Of a stretch of 64,000 nucleotides of DNA, positions 21,169-34,416 are shown one piece after another (positions within the stretch are counted from its first letter, which is position 1; each line of letters opens with the position of its first letter). Below the pieces are notes generated by a model. That model did no database searches. It worked only from the letters and a program-made list of their open reading frames with translations, and was not told the DNA's origin. The translations under genes were made by a program, and so were the position numbers. The stretch comes from Isoperla grammatica (taxonomy: Eukaryota > Arthropoda > Insecta > Plecoptera > Perlodidae). The stretch lies in the NCBI GenBank assembly GCA_945910005.1, contig OX246745.1, positions 37,412,339 to 37,476,338 on the forward strand, read 5' to 3'.

Positions 21169-24100
21169 CTTCTGTCAGCCAGGCTGTCAGTCTAGTAAGC
21201 CCGGACATGTGTAGTGAGTATAGTAGTGAGTGTGCAATGCTACGCTGCTTCTGTGAGCCACGCTGTCAGTCTAGTAAGCCCGGACATGTGAAGTGAGTAT
21301 AGTAGTGAGTGAGTATGCAATGCTACGCTGCTTCTGTGAACCAGGCTGTCAGTCTAGTAAGCCCGGACATGTGTAGTGAGTATAGTAGTGAGTGTGCAAT
21401 GCTACGCTGCTTCTGTGAGCCAGGCTGTCAGTCTAGTAAGCCCGGACATGTGTAGTGAGTATAGAAGTGAGTGAGTGTGCAATGCTACGCTGCTTCTGTG
21501 AGCCAAGCTGTCAGTCTAGTAAGCCCGGACATGTGTAGTGAGTATAGTAGTGAGTGTGCAATGCTACGCTGCTTCCGTGAGCCAGGCTGTGAGACAAATA
21601 AGCCCGGACATGTGTAGTGAGTAAAGTAGTGAGTGAGTGTGCAATGCTACGCTGCTTCTGTCAGCCAGGCTGTCAGTCTAGTAAGCCCGGACATGTGTAG
21701 TGAGTATAGTAGTGAGTGTGCAATGCTACGCTGCTTCTGTCAGCCAGGCTGTCAGTCTAGTAAGCCCGGACATGTGAAGTGAGTATAGTAGTGAGTGAGT
21801 GTGCAATGCTACGCTGCTTCTGTGAACCAGGCTGTCAGTCTAGTAAGCCCGGACATGTGTAGTGAGTATAGTAGTGAGTGTGCAATGCTACGCTGCTTCT
21901 GTGAGCCAGGCTGTCAGTCTAGTAAGCCCAGACATGTGTAGTGAGTATAGAAGTAAGTGAGTGTGCAATGCTACGCTGCTTCTGTGAGCCAAGCTGTCAG
22001 TCTAGTAAGCCCGGACATGTGTAGTGAGTATAGTAGTGAGTGTGCAATGCTACGCTGCTTCTGTGAGCCAGGCTGTGAGACAAATAAGCCCGGACATGTG
22101 TAGTGAGTATAGAAGTGAGTGTGCAATGCTACGCTACTTCTGTCAGCCAGGCTGTCAGTCTAGTAAGCCCGGACATGAGAAGTGAGTTTAGTAGTGAGTG
22201 TGCAATGCTACGCTGCTTCTGTCAGCCAGGCTGTCAGTCTAGTAAGCCCGGACATGTGTAGTGAGTATAGTAGTGAGTGTGCAATGCTACGCTGCTTCTG
22301 TCAGCCAGGCTGTCAGTCTAGTAAGCCCGGACATGTGTAGTGAGTATAGTTATAAGTGTGCAATGCTACGCTGCTTCTGTCAGCCAGGCTGTCAGTCTAG
22401 TAAGCCCGGACATGAAGTAGTGAGTAAAGTAGTGAGTGTGCAATGCTACGCTGCTTCTGTGAGCCAGGCTGTCAGTCTAGTAAGCCCGGACATGTGTAGT
22501 GAGTATGGTAGTGAGATTGCAATGCTACGCTGCTTCTGTGAGCCAGGCTGTCAGTCTAGTAAGCCCGGACATGTGTAGTGAGTATAGTCGTGAGTGTGCA
22601 ATGCTACGCTTCTTCTGTCAGCCAGGCTGTCAGTCTAGTAAGCCCACACATGTGAAGTGAGTGCAGTAGTAAGTGTTCAATGCAACGCTGCTTCTGTGAG
22701 CCAGGCTGTCAGTCTAGTAAGCCCTGACATGTGTTGTGAGTACAGTCGTGAGTGTACAATGCTACGCTGCTTCTGTCAGCCAGGCTGTCAGTCTTGTAAG
22801 CCCGGACATGTGTAGTGAGTATAGTAGTGAGTGTGCAATGCTACGCTGCTTCTGTCAGTCTAGTAGGCCCGGACATGTGTAGTGAGTATAGTAGTGAGTG
22901 AGTGTGCAATGCTACGTTGCTTCTGTCAGCCAGGCTGTCAGTCTTGTAAGCCCGGCCACGTGTAGTGAGTATAGCAGTGAGTGAGTGTGCAATGCTACGC
23001 TGCTTCTGTCAGCCAGGCTGTCAGTCAAGTAAGCCCAAACATGTGTAGTGAGTATAGTAGTGAGTGAGTGTGCAATGCTACGCTGCTTCTGTGAGCCAGG
23101 CTGTGAGTCTAGTAAGCCCGGACATGTGTATTGAGTATAGTAGTGAGTGTGCATTGCTACGCTGCTTCTGTCAGCCAGGCTGTCAGTCTAGTAAGCCCGG
23201 ACATGTGAAGTGAGTATAGTAGTGAGTGTGCAATGCTACGCTGCTTCTGTGAGCCAAGCTGGCAGTCTAGTAAGCCCGGACATGTGTAGTGAGTATAGTA
23301 GTGAGTGAGTGTGCAATGCTACGCTGCTTCTGTCAGCCAGGCAGTCAGTCTAGTAAGCCCGGACATGTGTAGTGATTACAGTAGTGAGTGTACAATGCTA
23401 CGCTGCTTCTGTGAGCCAGGCTGTCAGTCTAAAAAGCCCGGACATGTGTAGTGAGTATAGTAGTGAGTGTGCAATGCTACGCTGCTTCTGTCAGCCAAGC
23501 TGTCAGTCTAGTTAGCCCGGACATGTGTTGTGAGTATAGTAGTGAGTGAGTGTGCAATGCTACGCTACTTCTGTGAGCCAGGCTGTCAGTCTAGTAAGCC
23601 CGGACATGTGTAGTGAGTATAGTTGTGAGTGAGTGTGCAATGCTACGCTGCTTATGTCAGCCAGGCTGTCAGTCTAGTAAGCCCGGACATGTGTAGTGAG
23701 TATAGTAGTGAGTGTGCAATGCTATGCTGCTTCTGTCAGCCAGGCTGTCAGTCTAGTAAGCCCGGACATGTGTAGTGAGTAAAGAAGTGAGTGTGCTAAG
23801 CTACGCTGCTTCTGTCAGCCAGGCTGTCAGTCTAGTAAGCACGGACATGTGTAGTGAGTATAGTATCGAGTGTGCAATGCAACGCTGCTTCTGTCAGCAA
23901 GGCTGTCAGCCTAGTAAGCCCGGACATGTGTAGTGAGTATAGTAGTGAGTGTGCATTGCTACGCTGCTTCTGTGAGCCAGGCTGTCAGTCTAGTAAGCCC
24001 GGACATGTGTAGTGAGTATAGTAGTGAGTGAGTGTGCAATGCTACGTTGCTTCTGTCAGCCAGGCTGTCAGTCTAGTAAGCCCGGACATGAGTAGTGAGT

Positions 24101-27100
24101 TTAGTAGTGAGTGTGCAATGCTATGCTGCTTCTGTCAGTCAGGCTGTCGGTGTAGTAAGCCCGGACATGTGTAGTGAGTATAGTAGTGAGTGAGTGTGCA
24201 ATGCTACGCTGCTTTTGTCAGCCAGGCTGTCAGTCTTGTAAGCCCGGACATGAGTAGTGAGTTTAGTAGTGAGTGTGCAATGCTACGCTGCTTCTGTCAG
24301 TCAGGCTGTCGGTCTTGTAAGCCCGGACATGTGTAGTGAGTATAGTCGTTAGTGTGCAATGCTACGCTGCTTCTGTGAGCGGGCTGTCAGTCTAGTAAGC
24401 CCGGACATGTGTGGTGAGTATAGTAGTGAGAATGCAATGCTACGCTGCTTCTGTCAGCCAGGCTGTCAGTCTAGTAAGCCCTGACATATGTAGTGAGTAT
24501 AGTAGTGAATGAGTGTGCAATGCTACGCTGCTTCTGTCAGCCAGGCTGTCAGTCTAGTAAGCCCGGACATGTGTAGTGAGTATAGTAGTGAGTGTGCATT
24601 GCTACGCTGCTTCTGTGAGCCAGGCTGTCAGTCTAGTAAGCCCGGACATGTGTAGTGAGTATAGTAGTGAGTGAGTGTGCAATGCTACGTTGCTTCTGTC
24701 AGCCAGGCTGTCAGTCTAGTAAGCCCGGACATGTGTAGTGAGTATAGTAGTGAGTGAGTGTGCAATGCTACGCTGCTTCTGTGAGCCAGGCTGTCAGTCT
24801 TTAAGCCCGGACATGTGTAGTGAGTATAGTAGTGTGTCTGCAATGCTTTGTTGCTTCTGTGAGCCAGGCTGTCAGTCTAGTAAGCCCGGACATGTGTAGT
24901 GAGTATAGTAGTGAGTGTGCAATGCTACGCTGCTTCTTTGAACCAGGCTGTCAGTCTAGTAAGCCAAGACATGTGAAGTGAGTATAGTAGTGAGTGTGCA
25001 ATGCTACGCTGCTTCTGTCAGTAAGGCTGTGAGTCTAGTAAGCCCGGACATGTGTAGTGAGTTTAGAAGTGAGTGAGTGTGCAATGCTACGCTGCTTCTG
25101 TCAGTCTAGTAGGCCCAGACATTTGTAGTGAGTATAGTAGTGAGTGAGTGTGCAATGCTACGCTGCTTCTGTCAGCCAGGCTGTCAGTCTAGTAAGCCCG
25201 GCCATGTGTAGTGAGTATAGTAGTGAGTGAGTGTGCAATGCTACGCTGATTCTGTGAGCCAGGCTGTCAGTCTAGTAAGCCCGGACATGTGTAGTGAGTA
25301 TAAAAGTGAGTGTGTGTGCAATGCTTCGCTACTTCTGTGAGCCAGGCTGTCAGTCTAGTAAGCCCGGCCATGTGAAGTGAGTATAGAAGTGAGTGAGTGT
25401 GCAATGCTACGCTGATTCTGTGAGCCAGGCTGTCAGTCTAGTAAGCCCGGACATGTGTAGTGAGTATAAAAGTGAGTGTGTGTGCAATGCTTCGCTGCTT
25501 CTGTGAGCCAGGCTGTCATTGTAGTAAGCCCGGACATGTGTAGTGAGTATAGTAGTGAGTGTGCAATGCTACGCTACTTCTGTCAGCCAGGCTGTCAGTC
25601 TAGTAAGCCCGGACATGAGTAGTGAGTTTAGTAGTGAGTGTGCAATGCTACGCTGCTTCTGTCAGTCAGGCTGTCGGTCTAGTAAGCCCGGACATGTGTA
25701 GTGAGTATAGTCGTTAGTGTGCAATGCTACGCACTTCTGTGAGCGGGCTGTCAGTCTAGTAAGCCCGGACATGTGTGGTGAGTATAGTAGTGAGAATGCA
25801 ATGCTACGCTGCTTCTGTCAGCCAGGCTGTCAGTCTAGTAAGCCCGGACATGTGTAGTGAGTATAGTCGTTAGTGTGCAATGCTACGCTGCTTCTGTGAG
25901 CAGGCTGTCAGTCTATAAGCCCGGACATGTGTAGTGAGTATAGTAGTGAGTGTGCAATGCTACGCTACTTCTGTCAGCCAGGCTGTCAGTCTAGTAAGCC
26001 CGGACATGTGTAGTGAGTATAGTAGTGAGTGACTGTGCAATGCAACGCTGCTTCTGTGAGCCAGGCTGTCAGTCTAGTAAGCCCGGACATGTGTAGTGAG
26101 TATAGAAGTGAGTGAGTGTGCAATGCTACGCTGCTTCTGTCAGCCAGGCTGTCAGTCTAGTAAGCCCGGACATGTGTAGTGAGTATAGTAGTGAGTTTGC
26201 AATGCTACGCTGATTCTGTCAGCCAGGCTTTTAGTCTAGTTAGCAAGAACATGTGTAGTGAGTATAGTAGTGAGTGAGTGTGCAATGCTACGCTGCTTCT
26301 GTGAGCCAGGCTGTCAGTCTAGTAAGCCCGGACATGTGTAGTGAGTATAGTAGTGAGTGTGCAATGCTACGCTGCTCCTGTAAGCCAGGCTGTCAGTCTA
26401 GTAAGCCCGGACATGTGTAGTGAGTATAGTAGTGAGTGAGTGTGCAATGCTACGCTGCTTCTGTGAGCCAGGCTGTCAGTCTTGTAAGCCCGGACATGTG
26501 TAGTGAGTAATGTAGTGAGTGTGCATTGCTACGTTGCTTCTGTGAGCCAGGCTGTCAGTCTAGTAAGCCCGGACATGTGTAGTGAGTATAGTAGTGTGTC
26601 TGCAATGTTTCGTTGCTTCTGTGAGCCAGGCTGTCAGTCTAGTAAGCCCGGACATGTGTAGTGAGTTTAGTAGTGAGTGTGCAATGCTACGCTGCTTCTG
26701 TCAGTCAGGCTGTCGGTCTAGTAAGCCCGGACATGTGTAGTGAGTATAGTCGTTAGTGTGCAATGCTACGCTGCTTCTGTGAGCGGGCTGTCAGTCTAGT
26801 AAGCCCGGACATGTGTGGTGAGTATAGTAGTGAGAATGCAATGCTACGCTGCTTCTGTCAGCCAGGCTGTCAGTCTAGTAAGCCCGGACATGTGTAGTGA
26901 GTATAGTCGTTAGTGTGCAATGCTACGCTCCTTCTGTCAGCCAGGCTGTCAGTCTAGTAAGCCCGGACATGTGTAGTGAGTATAGTAGTGAGTGTGCAAT
27001 GCTACGCTGCTTCTGTCAGCCAGGCTGTCAGTCTAGTAAGCCCGGACATGTGAAGTGAGTATAGAAGTGAGTGTGCATTGCTACGCTGCTTCTGTCAGCC

Positions 27101-30100
27101 AGGCTGTCAGTCTAGTAAGCCCGGCCATGTGTAGTGAGTATATTAGTGAGTGTGCAATGCTAAACTGCTTCTGTGAGCCAGGCTGGCAGTCTAGTTAGCC
27201 CAGACATGTGTAGTGAGTATAGTAGTGAGTGAGTGTGCAATGCTTCGCTGCTTCTGTGAGCCAGGCTGTCAGTCTAGTAAGCCCGGACATGAAGTAGTGA
27301 GTAAAGTAGTGAGTGTGCAATGCTTCGCTGCTTTTGTGAGCCAGGCTGTCAGTCTAATAAGCCCGGACATGTGTAGTGAGTATGGTAGTGAGATTGCAAT
27401 GCTACGCTGCTTCTGTGAGCCAGGCTGTCAGTCTAGTAAGCCCGGACATGTGTAGTGAGTATAGTAGTGTGTCTGCAATGCTTCGTTGCTTCTGTGAGCC
27501 AGGCTGTCAGTCTAGTAAGCCCGGACATGTGTAGTGAGTATAGTAGTGAGTGAGTGTGCAATGCTACGCTGCTTCTGTGAGCCAGGCTGTCAGTCTAGTA
27601 AGCCCGGACATGTGTAGTGAGTATAGTAGTGAGTGTGCAATGCTACGCTGCTTCTGTAAGCCAGGCTGTCAGTCTAGTAAGCCCGGACATGTGTAGTGAG
27701 TATAGTAGTGAGTGAGTGTGCAATGCTACGCTGCTTCTGTGAGCCAGGCTGTCAGTCTTTGAAGCCCGGACATGTGTAGTGAGTAATGTAGTGAGTGTGC
27801 ATTGCTACGTTGCTTCTGTGAGCCAGGCTGTCAGTCTAGTAAGCCCGGACATGTGTAGTGAGTATAGTTGTGAGTGTGCAATGCTACGCTGCTTCTGTGA
27901 GCCAGGCTGTCAGTCTAGTAAGCCCGGAAATGTGTAGTGAGTATAGTAGTGAGTGTGCAATGCTACGCTGCTTCTGTGAGCCAGGCTGTCAGTCTTTAAG
28001 CCCGGACATGTGTAGTGAGTATAGTAGTGTGTCTGCAATGCTTCGTTGCTTCTGTGAGCCAGGCTGTCAGTCTAGTAAGCCCGGACATGTGTAGTGAGTA
28101 TAGTTGTGAGTGTGCAATGCTACGCTGCTTCTGTGAGCCAGGCTGTCAGTCTAGTAAGCCCGGAAATGTGTAGTGAGTATAGTAGTGAGTGTGCAATGCT
28201 TCGCTGCTTCTGTCAGCCAGGCTGTCAGTCTAGTAAGCCCGGACATGTGTAGAAAGTATAGTAGTGAGTGTGCAATGCTACGCTGCTTCTTTGAGCCAGG
28301 CTGTCAGTCTAGTAAGCCCGGACATGTGTAGTGAGTATAGTAGTGAGTGTGCAATGCTACGCTGCTTCTGTCAGCCAGGCTGTCAGTCTAGTTAGCCCGG
28401 ACATGTGTAGTGAGTATAGTAGTGAGTGTGCAATGCTACGCTGCTTCTGTCAGCCAGGCTGTCAGTCTAGTAAGCCCGGACATGTGTAGTGAGTATAGTA
28501 GTGAGTGTGCAATGCTACGCTGCTTCTGTCAGCCAGGCTGTCAGTCAAGTAAGCCCGGCCATGTGTAGTGAGTATAGTAGTGATTGAGTGTGCAATGCTA
28601 CGCTGCTTCTGTGAACCATGCTGTCAGTCTAGTAAGCCCGGCCATGTGAAGTGAGTATAGTAGTGAGTGTGCAATGCTACGCTGCTTTTGTGAGCCAGGC
28701 TGTCAGTCTAGTAAGCCCGGACATGTGTGGTGAGTATAGAAGTGAGTGAGTGTGCAATGCTACGCTGCTTCTGTGAGCCAGGCTGTCAGTCTAGTAAGCC
28801 CGGACATGTGTAGTGAGTATAAAAGTTAGTGTGTGTGCAATGCTTCGCTGCTTCTGTGAGCCAGGCTGTCAGTCTAGTAAGCCCGGCCATGTGTAGTGAG
28901 TATAGTAGTGAGTGAGTGTGCAATGCTACGCTGATTCTGTGAGCCAGGCTGTCAGTCTAGCAAGCCCGGACATGTGTGGTGAGTATAGAAGTGAGTGAGT
29001 GTGCAATGCTACGCTGCTTCTGTGAGCCAGGCTGTCAGTCTAGTAAGCCCGGACATGTGTAGTGAGTATAGTAGTGAGTGTGTGTGCAATGCTTCGCTGC
29101 TTCTGTGAGCCAGGCTGTCAGTCTAGTAAGCCCGGACATGTGTAGTGAGTATAGTAGTGAGTGTGTGTGCAATGCTTCGCTGCTTCTGTGAGCCAGGCTG
29201 TCAGTCTAGTAAGCCCGGACATGTGTAATGAGTATAGTAGTGAGTGTGTGTGCAATGCTTCGCTGCTTCTGTCAGCCAGGCTGTCAGTCTAGTAAGCCCG
29301 GACATGTGTAGTGAGTATAGTAGTGAGTATGCAATGCTACGCTGCTTCTGTCAGCCAGGCTGTCAGTCTAGTAACCCCGGACATGTGTAGTGAGTATAGT
29401 AGTGAGTGAGTGTGCAATGCTACGCTGCTTCTGTGAGCCAGGCTGTCAGTCAAGTAAGCCCGGACATGTGTTTTGAGTACAGTAGTGAGTGAACAATGCT
29501 ACGCTGCTTCTGTGAGCCAGGCTGTCAGTCTAGTAAGCCCGGACATGTGCAGTGAGTATAGAAGTGAGTGAGTGTGCAATGCTACGCTGCTTCTGTCAGT
29601 CAGGCTGTGAGTCTAGTAAGCCCGGACATGTGTAGTGAGTTTAGAAGTGAGTGAGTGTGCAATGCTACGCTGCTTCTGTCAGTCTAGTAGGCCCAGACAT
29701 TTGTAGTGAGTATAGAAGTGAGTGAGTGTGCAATGCTACGCTGCTTCTGTCAGCCAGGCTGTCAGTCTAGTAAGCCCGGCCATGTGTAGTGAGTATAGTA
29801 GTGAGTGAGTGTGCAATGCTACGCTGATTCTGTGAGCCAGGCTGTCAGTCTAGTAAGCCCGGACATGTGTAGTGAGTATAAAAGTGAGTGTGTGTGCAAT
29901 GCTTCGCTACTTCTGTGAGCCAGGCTGTCAGTCTAGTAAGCCCGGCCATGTGCAGTGAGTATAGTAGTGAGTGAGTGTGCAATGCTACGCTGATTCTGTA
30001 AACCATTCTGTCAGTCTAGTAAGCCCGGACATGTGTAGTGAGTATAGTAGTGAGTGTGCAATGCTACGCTGCTTCTTTGAGCCAGGCTGTCAGTCTAGTA

Positions 30101-33100
30101 AGCCCGGACATGTGTAGTGAGTATAGTAGTGAGTGTGCTCAGCTACGCTGCTTCTGTCAGCCAGGCTGTCAGTCTAGTAAGCACGGACATGTGTAGTGAG
30201 TATAGTATCGAGTGTGCAATGCAACGCTGCTTCTGTCAGCAAGGCTGTCAGTCTAGTAAGCCCGGACATGTGTAGTGAGTATAGTAGTGAGTGTGCATTG
30301 CTACGCTGCTTCTGTGAGCCAGGCTGTCAGTTAAGTAAGCCCGGACATGTGTAGTGAGTATAGTAGTGAGTGTGCAATGCTACGCTACTTCTGTCAGCCA
30401 GGCTGTCAGTCTAGTAAGCCCGGACATGAGTAGTGAGTTTAGTAGTGAGTGTGCAATGCTACGCTGCTTCTGTCAGTCAGGCTGTCGGTGTAGTAAGCCC
30501 GGACATGTGTAGTGAGTATAGTAGTGAGTGAGTGTGCAAAGCTACGCTGCTTTTGTCAGCCAGGCTGTCAGTCTAGTAAGCCCGGACATGAGTAGTGAGT
30601 TTAGTAGTGAGTGTGCAATGCTACGCTGCTTCTGTCAGTCAGGCTGTCGGTCTTGTAAGCCCGGACATGTGTAGTGAGTATAGTCATTAGTGTGCAATGC
30701 TACGCTGCTTCTGTGAGCGGGCTGTCAGTCTAGTAAGCCCGGACATGTGTGGTGAGTATAGTAGTGAGAATGCAATGCTACGCTGCTTCTGTCAGCCAGG
30801 CTGTCAGTCTAGTAAGCCCGGACATGTGTAGTGAGTATAGTCGTTAGTGTGCAATGCTATGCTGCTTCTGTGAGCAGGCTGTCAGTCTTGTAAGCCCGGA
30901 CATGTGTAGTGAGTATAGTAGTGAGTGTGCAATGCTACGCTGCTTCTGTCAGCCAGGCTGTCAGTCTAGTAAGCCTGGACATGTGTAGTGAGTATAGTAG
31001 TGAGTGACTGTGCAATGCAACGCTGCTTCTGTGAGCCAGGCTGTCAGTCTAGTAAGCCCGGACATGTGTAGTGAGTATAGAAGTGAGTGAGTGTGCAATG
31101 CTACGCTGCTTCTGTCAGCCAGGCTGTCAGTCTAGTAAGCCCGGACATGTGTAGTGAGTATAGTAGTGAGTTTGCAATGCTACGCTGATTCTGTCAGCCA
31201 GGCTTTTAGTCTAGTTAGCACGAACATGTGTAGTGAGTATAGTAGTGAGTGAGTGTGCAATGCTACGCTGCTTCTGTGAGCCAGGCTGTCAGTCTAGTAA
31301 GCCCGGACATGTGTAGTGAGTATAGTAGTGAGTGTGCAATGCTACGCTGTTTCTGTAAGCCAGGCTGTCAGTCTAGTAAGCCCGGACATGTGAAGTGAGT
31401 ATAGTAGTGAGTGAGTGTGCAATGCTACGCTGCTTCTGTGAGCCAGGCTGTCAGTCTTGTAAGCCCGGACATGTGTAGTGAGTAATGTAGTGAGTGTGCA
31501 TTGCTACGTTGCTTCTGTGACCCAGGCTGTCAGTCTAGTAAGCCCGGACATGTGTAGTGAGTATAGTTGTGAGTGTGCAATGCTACCCTGCTTCTGTGAG
31601 CCAGGCTGTCAGTCTAGTAAGCCCGGACATGTGTAGTGAGTATAGTTGTGAGTGTGCAATGCTACGCTGCTTCTGTGAGCCAGGCTGTCAGTCTAGTAAG
31701 CCCGGACATGTGTAGTGAGTATAGTAGTGTGTCTGCAATGTTTCGTTGCTTCTGTGAGCCAGGCTGTCAGTCTAGTAAGCCCGGACATGTGTAGTGAGTA
31801 TAGTAGTGAGTGTGCAATGCTACGCTGCTTCTGTGAGCCAGGCTGTCAGTCTAGTAAGCCAAGACATGTGAAGTGAGTATAGTAGTGAGTGTGCAATGCT
31901 ACGCTGCTTCTGTCAGCCAGGCTGTCAGTCTAGTAAGCCCGGACATGTGTAGTGAGTATAGTAGTGAGTGTGCAATGCTTCGCTGCTTCTGTCAGCCAGG
32001 CTGTCAGTCTAGTAAGCCCGGACATGTGTAGTGAGTATAGTAGTGAGTGTGCAATGCTACGCTGCTTCTTTGAGCCAGGCTGTCAGTCTAGTAAGCCCGG
32101 ACATGTGTAGTGAGTATACTTGTGAGTGTGCAATGCTACGCTGCTTCTGTCAGCCAGGCTGTCAGTCTAGTTAGCCCGGACATGTGTAGTGAGTATAGTA
32201 GTGAGTGTTCAATGCTACGCTGCTTCTGTCAGCCAGGCTGTCAGTCTAGTAAGCCCGGACATGTGTAGTGAGTATAGTAGTGAGTGTGCAATGCTACGCT
32301 GCTTCTGTCAGCCAGGCTGTCAGTCAAGTAAGCCCGGCCATGTGTAGTGAGTATAGTAGTGATTGAGTGTGCAATGCTACGCTGCTTCTGTGAGCCATGC
32401 TGTCAGTCTAGTAAGCCCGGCCATGTGAAGTGAGTATAGTAGTGAGTGTGCAATGCTACGCTGTTTTTTTTGAGCCAGGCTGTCAGTCTAGCAAGCCCGG
32501 ACATGTGTGGTGAGTATAGAAGTGAGTGAGTGTGCAATGCTACGCTGCTTCTGTGAGCCAGGCTGTCAGTCTAGTAAGCCCGGACATGTGTAGTGAGTAT
32601 AGTAGTGAGTGTGTGTGCAATGCTTCGCTGCTTCTGTGAGCCAGGCTGTCAGTCTAGTAAGCCCGGACATGTGAAGTGAGTATAGTAGTGAGTGAGTGTG
32701 CAATGCTACGCTGCTTCTGTGAGCCAGGCTGTCAGTCTAGTAAGCCCGGACATGTGTAGTGAGTATAGAAGTGAGTGAGTGTGCAATGCTACGCTGCTTT
32801 TGTCAGCCAGGCTGTCAGTCTAGTAAGCCCGGACATGTGTAGTGAGTATAGTAGTGAGTGTGCTATGCTACGCTGCTTCTGTCAGCCAGGCTGTCAGTCT
32901 AGTAACCCCGGACATGTGTAGTGAGTATAGTAGTGAGTGAGTGTGCAATGCTACGCTGCTTCTGTGAGCCAGGCTGTCAGTCAAGTAAGCCCGGACATGT
33001 GTTTTGAGTACAGTAGTGAGTGAACAGTGCTACGCTGCTTCTGTGAGCCAGGCTGTCAGTCTAGTAAGCCCGGACATGTGCAGTGAGTATAGAAGTGAGT

Positions 33101-33630
33101 GAGTGTGCAATGCTACGCTGCTTCTGTCAGTCAGGCTGTGAGTCTAGTAAGCCCGGACATGTGTAGTGAGTTTAGAAGTGAGTGAGTGTGCAATGCTACG
33201 CTGCTTCTGTCAGTCTAGTAGGCCCAGACATTTGTAGTGAGTATAGTAGTGAGTGAGTGTGCAATGCTACGCTGCTTCTGTCAGCCAGGCTGTCAGTCTA
33301 GTAAGCCCGGCCATGTGTAGTGAGTATAGTAGTGAGTGAGTGTGCAATGCAACGCTGATTCTGTGAGCCAGGCTGTCAGTCTAGTAAGCCCGGACATGTG
33401 TAGTGAGTATAAAAGTGAGTGTGTGTGCAATGCTTCGCTGCTTCTGTGAGCCAGGCTGTCAGTCTAGTAAGCCCGGACATGTGTAGTGAGTATAGTAGTG
33501 AGTGTGCAATGCTACGCTGCTTCTGTGAGCCAGGCAATCAGTCTAGTAAGCCCGGACATGTGTAGTGAGTATAGCAGTGAGTGTGCAATGCTACGCTGCT
33601 TCTGTGAGCCAGGCTGTCAGTTAGTAGGCC
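21169..33630 (+). repeat. B array 3, about 155 copies, internally duplicated
   Basis: The largest array. The first about 2.5 kb follow unit 2. The right edge is lineage II. Marker monomers that occur once per array elsewhere recur here: GGCTTTTAG at 26226 and 31201, and GAGCGGGCTG at 24377, 25741, 26781 and 30715. Duplications with offsets of about 4975 bp and 6338 bp explain most of this. Confidence 0.96.
26226..31520 (+). repeat. About 4975-bp internal duplication in B array 3
   Basis: GGCTTTTAGTCTAGTTAGC at 26226 and 31201, and GTGCATTGCTACGTTGC at 26521 and 31496, are both 4975 bp apart. GAGCGGGCTG at 25741 and 30715 is 4974 bp apart. The interval given spans from the first marker to just after its second copy. 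True duplication limits were not resolved. Confidence 0.7.
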
Positions 33631-34416
33631 CGTACATTGCCCTATCTGGTAATAGACTGCCGCGGGCTCATAACAGGACTCGAAAATCATCTTCCCACAT
33701 TTACACATTCCAAGAACGTAGTTCCCATGTCTGGACCATAGATTGCACCATAACGTCCGTAGACAGTTTTGATGCACCCTGCCCAGTGTTTGGCCCCTTC
33801 CCCTAGTAGGCCCCTAGTAGGCTCCCATTTAGCCCCCAGTAAGCCCCCAGTGGTAGGTCGATTTAGGCTGGTGTTACAACTTATGCCAGAAAGAGAATTA
33901 TTAGGACCTCTTTTGAGTCATGGGTGCATATTTGAGAGCACTTTTTAATCATCTAGTTTTTCAAATCTTTATTCATCGCACGTAGCCTTCATCAATTTTC
34001 CACTTTCTACTTTCTCTCTTCTTCCTACTGGCCACTCCTCTTCCATCGCCCACAAACCCTGTTAAGGGCAATATTCCAGTTTGAAGCGATGGATGAATAT
34101 GTGATAAATGCCCAATAGAAAAAAGGAATCAAGACAAATCTCGTAAATCGGTTACTGGTTTATTGATAATGAGGGAGCGAGGTCGATTGTTGCGCGAAAA
34201 CTACGTTGACCAGTACACACATAGGGAAACTCCCCCTCCCCCCTGCGGAATATTGTAGACCTATATGTTATGATAAAGTGATAAATTTGGAGTAGAACTT
34301 GACTTGTTGGTCACATGGCCAGTGGTGGGTGTGGCACCCAGGGGTGTCCAAAAGGTGAATTTTGCTGATTTTGTGACCATTATTTATTTTTTTACACCCA
34401 AACCAATAAACCGACT
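33631..34416 (+). other. Spacer 3 (786 bp), first lineage II copy
   Basis: First spacer of lineage II. It has one extra base (ACAAATCTCG for ACAAACTCG) and a set of linked substitutions: TTTACAC for TATACAC, CATAACG for CAATACG, GCACGTAGCC for GCTTGTAGCC, ACGTTGACC and TTGTTGGTC. Its TATA-like word reads CTATATGTTA, unlike all other copies. This is the point in the window where spacers change lineage. Confidence 0.9.

Larger units (their letters stand above)
19929..34163 (+). repeat. Macrosatellite unit 3 (14235 bp), lineage hybrid
   Basis: The longest unit: spacer right part to 20181, a short A array 20182-21168, and a very long B array 21169-33630. Its left part (spacer, A array, first about 2.5 kb of B) matches unit 2. 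Its right edge (GGCAATCAG monomer at about 33534) and the following spacer match units 4-7. It is therefore a recombinant between lineages I and II, with the exchange somewhere in B. B also contains large internal duplications. Confidence 0.93.
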
